Below, piece by piece: positions 58,275 through 64,000 of a stretch of DNA of 64,000 nt; the stretch's first letter is position 1, and every line of letters begins with the position of its first letter. Origin of the DNA: Sinotaia quadrata (taxonomy: Eukaryota > Mollusca > Gastropoda > Architaenioglossa > Viviparidae); assembly GCA_028829895.1 (NCBI GenBank), contig CM054177.1, positions 30,391,564 to 30,455,563 of the forward strand. Direction: 5' to 3'. The position numbers and the translations under genes were made by a program. The notes under the pieces were generated by a model, which was not told the DNA's origin, did not search any database, and saw only the letters and a list, made by a program, of their open reading frames with translations.

Positions 58275-58500
58275 ACGACACCTAAAGCGATAGGGAAGGT
58301 TACGTGTTATGTTTCTATCTCCCTATTACTAACACAAGTAACAGGGTTTTAGAGTCGGTCAAAATGCCGATAGTGAAGCTTACGTGTTATGTTTCTATCT
58401 CCCTATTACTAACACAAGTAACAGGGTTTTAGAGTCGGTCAAAATGCCGACTCCGACTCCTAAAATTTTACGTCCAACTCCCAACTCCTAATTCCCGACC
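58275..58500. repeat. Two-copy repeat with GACTCC-rich tail
   Basis: An about 84-bp unit with TTACGTGTTATGTTTCTATC, TCCCTATTACTAACACAAGT and AGAGTCGGTCAAAATGCCGA occurs twice, followed by CTCCGACTCC-type sequence. Such GACTCC-rich ends occur in some animal DNA transposons; unproven here. Confidence 0.6.
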
Positions 58501-59038
58501 CCGACTGTAATTGGCATACAATTATACACTTATATATATATATGAGTATGGTATAACTGCAGGCCTGAAAATGGAAAAAAAGTCCCACTAGCCTTTGGCT
58601 AGTAACTTAAAAATTTTACTAGCCAAACTAAAAATTTTACTAGCCAAACTAAAATTTTTACTAGCCAATTTAATTTTTTTTTCTAGACAATCAAAATAGC
58701 CTAACATAAAAAAATACTGTTTGGTTCAGGTAATCTGGGTGGTCATGTGGTTATTAGCTATAGTATCGTGTCAATTTTATTAATAAAAGTAGTAGCTAGA
58801 TATTATTAAGATAATTTTATTTTTTTTTGGGGGGGGAGTTTGAGAGAGAGAGAGAGAGAAAGAGAGCGAATGATGTCAGTGTTATACAAATCAATGTGTG
58901 ATTTCATCTATGATATTTCAGTTTGAATTTTTTTAATTTTCTGAAGAAGGTCTTTTACAACGAAAGCTCAATTTTGTGTTGTTTTACAGTGATGTTTTTA
59001 TTTTTACTTTCAACTTAATCTGATAAAGTTATCAATAA

Positions 59039-60519
59039 TCAATCATCATCATCATCATCTGCTGGGATCAGAACATCCGGCCACTCAGTGTATTGTAACT
59101 TTCTAGGCCTGCCAGATGAATTTGTCCACTTGGCAGCAGAACTCTCAGGCTGGAAGTCTTCCAGTGGAGGACCATCTGCTGAGATCCTGATGAGGTCTTC
59201 CAGGGTTTCAGTTGCTAGAGAGCTCCTGACATCACTCTTGATTCTTTTCTGGGCGGAGAAGATCCTCTCACACTGAGCTGAGCTGATGGGGAGGACAAGG
59301 AGGATCTGGACGAGGTGCAGCAAGTCCTTATAGTCAGACTTGTATGGCTCCTTGGTTAGCAGAGTAGCCCACAATGCTGAGTAGCTTTTGTCGCTAAACT
59401 CCCTCACCACCAGCATCTTCAAGCTACACCACTGTCCAAGAACCTTTCCTATTTCACACTTATTTCTTTCCAGTGGTTCCTTGAACCAGTCCAAGAGTGT
59501 TTTGATCTCCTCTTCACCAAAGTCGACAAGGTGATTGTCATCTGAAGGCCAAGAATCATGGTTAAAGATCTTGAAGCTTGCAACAGCTTTACTTTCACCA
59601 CTCAACTCTACATCAGATGAAAGAAGGGCACTCATTCTGGTCTTCATTCCTTTCGTTGTGTGGGTAACCGTTGACTTGATGGCTTCCTTCAAAGAGTTTG
59701 GCAGACTAGAAATCATCTCTGTGGGCTCAACTTGAATATTAGCAGGCACATTGCTGAGAGCTACACCTTGAAACTGAAACTCTTCAGGGTTGGCTGCAAC
59801 ATTGCAAAGAAATTTATAAAGATAGCCCTGAGGTAGTGGCCTGATCATCAAGTTGTCCAGTCTGACGATGGTGTTTTGCAGAGCTGAAACAGCAGTGGAA
59901 AAGATTGTCTTGTTTGACTGGAGGGTTTCACTCAGAGTGCTGATTATTTCAAAGAAATCCAGTAAAAAATGAGCCATGGTCAGAAATGAGAAAGTTTTCA
60001 GTCGCTTTGCAATATTCTGGGATCTCCCCTTGATTTCAGCATTATTGGAAGTGCTGGCAACATGCTTGCTGTGCTGTAGAACTACCCCATACTGCCCAAT
60101 TTCAGAGTGACTTTTACTGTGTAGCAAGATGTGGAGAGCCTTTTGCAGATGAGGAGTCCATCTGGTGCCTTTCACCCTGGCAGGATTGCGGACATTGACT
60201 CCAAGTTCAGTGGCCAAGCTCTTTAGCTCTCTTCTGCTTTTTGGACTGAAGTGGTAGGTCTTGTAAATCCAGTGAAGAACATCAATCACTTGCTCAGCAT
60301 CTCTGCAGTTCTTCACCATTCCCATGACGGTCAGCTCTAAGCGATGAGGAAGACACCATATGGAGACAAGCCAAGGGCAGTCTCTTGTTAGTTTTGCTTT
60401 CACACCATTGTCTTTGCCTAAGTTTACACTGGCCCCATCAGCACAAAACCCAACCAGACGTTGCAAAAACTCAGGGTCGTCAATTGAGGAAAAGGCCTTC
60501 TTGACAGCAGTGAGGACAC
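59039..60519 (-). CDS. hAT transposase exon 3
   Basis: Acceptor TTCTTGTTTCAG. Encodes VLTAVKKAFSSIDDPEFLQR through the hATC region to TGA at 59041-59039; it is one open frame of about 490 codons, the longest in the window. Confidence 0.93.
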
Positions 60520-62088
60520 CTGAAACAAGAAAATATTTTTTTTTAATATATAAGTTACTATTTTTCGATTTATGTTGATTTTATATATGTGTCTCTGTGT
60601 GTGTTTATTTAGGTGTATGTGCTTTTTTATTTAAATAATGCATACATGTTATGTCTAATAACTTTTAAGTAATATATCTAAGCTACTAGTGTTGGGGAGA
60701 GAGAGAGAGAGGGAGAGAGAGAGGAGAAGGAGATATTACCTTCTGCATCACAATGTTCAAGTTCCCAAAGCCCAAGAAATTTGTTGAATGGTTTCCCGTC
60801 TTGAAGACAGCGACAGATGATTGCCTCATTTTCCTTCACAGAGCTATTTGTTGCACCATCAATCATTATGCTGATGTAACTGTTGCTCTTCACTGTACAA
60901 CCAACCTACAAACAATGTGATACAAGTTAGAGTGCTACTGGTGGAAACCGGTTAAATTAACTTAGCTTATCAGCATTCAGAATAGATGCAAAAGAAAAAC
61001 GAATGATAAAAACCGTGTTTATGTGCATAACTTTTAATCCATAATATATTTGCATATTATTATAATGTATTATTTTATTTTAATTAATTTTTATTTTTAT
61101 AAATAGTATTACCAAATAATTTAGATCTAGAAGAAATGTAACTGGCGACTGAATCCCGATAGTGCATTACGAGTTATTTTTCCGGGCTGCGTTATTAAAA
61201 TGGCACATGATCACGATAAAAACCATGTTGCTATTTATGTTAATGTTTAGAGCAAAAGGTTCAGCATGTACACAGGGGGTGACGTAATCTGTATTTTGCC
61301 TATGCATGTTTGCTTTTTGACGTCATTGAGTTCCGTGTCTTTTTATTTTGGGTATTACTATTATTATTTTATTATTAATATTCTTTTTTATCTCTTGCTG
61401 CTATTGTTATTGTTGGAACTATTAATAATACAATTGTTCTTTATCTATTTTTTTAAAAAATGCTTTGATTTGTGTCTACTATTGCCAATAGTGAAGTGAA
61501 ATTACATTATAAATAAATAAATCATGCTAGAATTCTAAGTCTATTGTTAACACAATTCGATGTAAAAATGAAATAGAAGGTAACCTCATCTTTGAAGGTT
61601 TCTGAAATGGTGTGTACCAATTCTGCTGCCATCACGTGGTTTGCATAGGTGGACGAAATATCAAGTCCATTTTTCTTTTGAAGATCAAGAAGCGGTTTGA
61701 ACTTTGTAAAGGGTAGTTCTTCTTTTGCCAGCACATATGCAGTGTTAAGTTTGCACTTCAAGTCCACATTGTCCTTTTCAGTCTGTTTCGTTCGTTGCTG
61801 AACAAACGCCGCATGGATTGTACTCTGACCAGCCACTATTGAACCTTGCCTAGACAGGTCAGCATCGCGTGCAGCAATGTGCTTTTTGCTAATGGAGTGG
61901 CATTGCAGCGTCTCTTTTTTAAAATTGTCAGTGCCCGTGATGAAGTCGCATTTTCCCACCAATGCTGGGTACTTTTTGCAGATCGCACAGGTCATTTTCT
62001 TACTTGTCTCATCAAAAATTAACCAGGAAAATTCATGCTTCCACTTTGGGAGGAATGATCTCTGGGCACCACTTGCCGATCGCTTCAT
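59039..62088 (-). CDS. hAT transposase (BED-finger, ZNF862-like group), apparently intact
   Basis: Exons 61585-62088, 60740-60905 and 59039-60519, GT-AG and in phase: 2151 nt, 716 residues, no internal stop. Exon 1 has a BED/TTF-like finger (CAICKKYP ... CHSISKKH). Exon 2 holds the first catalytic aspartate region SISIMIDGATN-type (YISIMIDGATNSS). Exon 3 has VGFCADGASVN with the second Asp, WCLPHRLEL with the CxxH motif, a long helical insertion, and near the C-terminus LPISSAQCERIFSAQKRIKS with the third acidic residue and the hATC dimerisation region. An Asp run ends the protein. Family knowledge: cut-and-paste transposase acting on the terminal repeats. The start ATG has a good context (CAACAATGA). 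It could be active or recently active; a domesticated gene is unlikely because intact terminal repeats surround it. Confidence 0.88.
60740..60905 (-). CDS. hAT transposase exon 2
   Basis: Acceptor TTGTTTGTAG and donor GTAATATC. Encodes VGCTVKSNSYISIMIDGATN through EHCDAEG; phase 0 in, 1 out. Confidence 0.87.
61585..62088 (-). CDS. hAT transposase exon 1
   Basis: Starts MKRSASGAQRSFLPKWKHEF and ends ETFKDE at donor GTTACC; phase 0. Contains the zinc-finger DNA-binding domain. Confidence 0.87.
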
Positions 62089-62303
62089 TGTTGATCTTTG
62101 TACAGGAAATGAAGAGTGAAAATTTGGGGACTTCCGGGCTGAGTAAAAATACGGATAGGAAAATTTACAAACCCATAGTTGTTCACAAAAAAGTTCATTT
62201 TAGCGCACTCGCAGTTGGCGACTAAAGTTTTTTTTTTAGTCGCCAATTTTTTTTTTCACTAGCCATGGCGACTAACTTAGTCGCCATTTTCAGGCCTGAA
62301 CTG

Positions 62304-64000
62304 TAAATAAATGAAGAAGTGGCTTTCATACAAGAAAAACCCTCAAAATATATATGAAAATCTAATGGAACTAGTTCTTTAAAAAGATCGCTTAAATATT
62401 TTTTCGCTCACTATTTCAATAACTACACAGAGTACTTTTTACTTCCGTTGCTTAAAATCTATTAAATTAATAATAAACAACTACTTTGAGATGTTATTTC
62501 GATTTAATTTTTTTTTTTACCTTCCACATGGGTTCGAATTAACGAGGCTCTCCTTAAATATCCGTTCAAACATGCTTTAGGGTTTGTTTTCTCTCATTAG
62601 ATACATCGGCCGGCAATATGCTTTCTTTCATCGGAAACAGCGGCCTAATAGTTTTGTTTTTTCTCATTAGATACATTGGCCGGCCATATGCTTTCTTTCA
62701 TCGGAAACAGCGGCCTAATAGTTTTGTTTTCTTTCATTAGATATCAGCGGTCATATGTTGACACTGTATCATTGGATACAATACTTTTCTACAGTTAAAA
62801 TTCTTTCCGAATACTTGATAAAAACTAATAATATTTTGCACAAAATGAACAGCCCATTGCAATAACTGTATTTGTAAATGCACTGACATTATCAGCATGT
62901 TGTGGACAGTATTCCTAAACAATTTTTTTATAACCGGTTAGATATTTTGATACCCGTGACACACACACAAAAAAAATTTTTTTTAAAAATTGTCTCCTGT
63001 ATTAACACGTTAATATTAGAAAATATCCTTGTTGGGATCACCATCTAAACAATATTTGTGTAGATGAGAGCTTTCTAGAATAAGAATTTTCGGCATATTG
63101 ATTTGTTATATTTTTAAGCTGGACAAAAGAATTTGAAGGAATGCTAGCAATGACTGGATTTTATATTAGTGTGAGACAGCATATCCCGATGAGATTATTC
63201 CCCTTATAGACTTTGGGAAATCATGAGATCCATGACAACTCCACCTTTCGTTTGTAGAAGAGGATAGATCCATATTGTATATTTACATCTCACTTACTCA
63301 GTACACCAGATATTCATCAGATGTGCATTCCCAGTTTACATCATCAAAATATCTTGTTCCAGTTCGTTTACAGGGGAGTAAATAATTCCCTAGATTCTTC
63401 CTTCTACAAATAAACACTATGATGTTGATAAAGTCGCAGCTAGAAAATAAAGACATTAATCCTAGTTTTTATTTTGAAATTAAATATATGTTACTTTTAG
63501 TATAAATAAACTATATATAATTGACCGTTTAAAAGTCTAATATTTTTGTCTCATGATGTTACTACTAAATTCTCTTTTATTAGAAGATTGGAGGCTTTTT
63601 TAAAAACAAAAATCCTGTTTATTCATTCACTGTATTGAACCCATATACATATTTTAATCATTGCTTGTCATATTTGTTTTGTTTGTCTGTAGATTAAATT
63701 ACTTAAGTCTGTAGGCTAGGCGGTTATGAACAAAGGTCATAGTTCATAGTATGTGTTTTTTCATAAACCTTAATTCTTTGTTGAACACTTTCAACCTTCC
63801 ATCTGTCTTTTCACATTTTCTTTCTAGAATCTCTCTCTCTCTCTCTTTGTCTTTCTTGATCACATTCTCTCTTTTCCCATATTTTCAATCTACCACTTCT
63901 TCCATTCATTTATTTTTCTCCCTTTCCCCGTCTGTCTGTTAACTTTTTCATTCTCCCTTCCCTCTATCTTTTTATTCTTTCTGTCCTTATGTGATTTCCA
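62304..64000. other. AT-rich intergenic DNA
   Basis: No gene recognised. A 77-bp unit with TTTTCTCTCATTAGATACAT, CGGCCGGC and CTTTCATCGGAAACAGCGGC is repeated two to three times at 62585-62750. A CT-rich stretch lies at 63825-63990. Confidence 0.5.

Larger units (their letters stand above)
58560..62298 (-). mobile_element. Apparently complete hAT-superfamily DNA transposon
   Basis: Terminal inverted repeats CAGGCCTGAAAATGG at 58560 and, reverse-complemented, ending at 62298 (15 bp, perfect). The direct repeat AACTG flanks both sides (58555-58559 and 62299-62303). The length is 3739 bp. Subterminal motifs are asymmetric: ACTAGCC repeats on the left, GGCGACTA/TAGTCGCC repeats on the right. It encodes one uninterrupted three-exon transposase. 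A 5-bp duplication is shorter than the usual 8 bp for hAT. Confidence 0.9.

Overview
This window is animal genomic DNA, not bacterial. Genes are split by GT-AG introns, coding density is very low, and the rest is AT-rich DNA packed with minisatellites, microsatellites and transposon remains. The gene families and the repeat content suggest an invertebrate, most likely a lophotrochozoan such as a mollusc. That taxonomic guess is an inference; nothing here proves the species.

I can support three cellular genes. (1) On the + strand at 434-5208 are the last five coding exons of a YIPF4-like Golgi Yip1-domain protein; its first exon lies left of the window. (2) On the - strand at 12359-29574 is a complete eight-exon steroid-sulfatase/arylsulfatase-type gene. 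The exon phases agree throughout and give 576 residues, with the catalytic CTPSR motif, the two-helix membrane hairpin and the other active-site residues. It converges tail-to-tail with the YIPF4-like gene. (3) On the - strand at 41286-56809 is a small gene of 182 residues that I do not recognise. It has an N-terminal PPxY motif, a Cys cluster and one C-terminal membrane helix. A possible extra exon at 53434-53549 would give a soluble isoform.

Mobile elements: an apparently intact three-exon hAT transposon (58560-62298); a recent non-autonomous LTR retrotransposon with near-identical LTRs (48727-52440) inside an intron of gene 3; an internally deleted hAT relic with a perfect 8-bp target duplication (10364-11635); a MULE transposase relic inside a sulfatase intron (24446-25240); several LINE fragments, one of them a head-to-head ORF1/ORF2 arrangement that looks like twin priming (34780-38015); a short MITE-like element (14012-14184); and an unclassified dispersed repeat in two inverted copies (27000-27650 and 44640-45340).

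The most striking pattern is that tandem duplications repeatedly include exon edges and their splice sites. The first sulfatase exon is flanked on both sides by such arrays. On the donor side, six 45-bp copies repeat the second half of the sulfatase catalytic motif in frame with no stop codon. On the acceptor side, about seven copies repeat the acceptor and start codon. The same happens at the donor of sulfatase exon 2, the acceptor of sulfatase exon 7, and two acceptors of the YIPF4-like gene. About fifty arrays in total occupy much of the introns and intergenic DNA. No tRNA, rRNA or CRISPR was seen.
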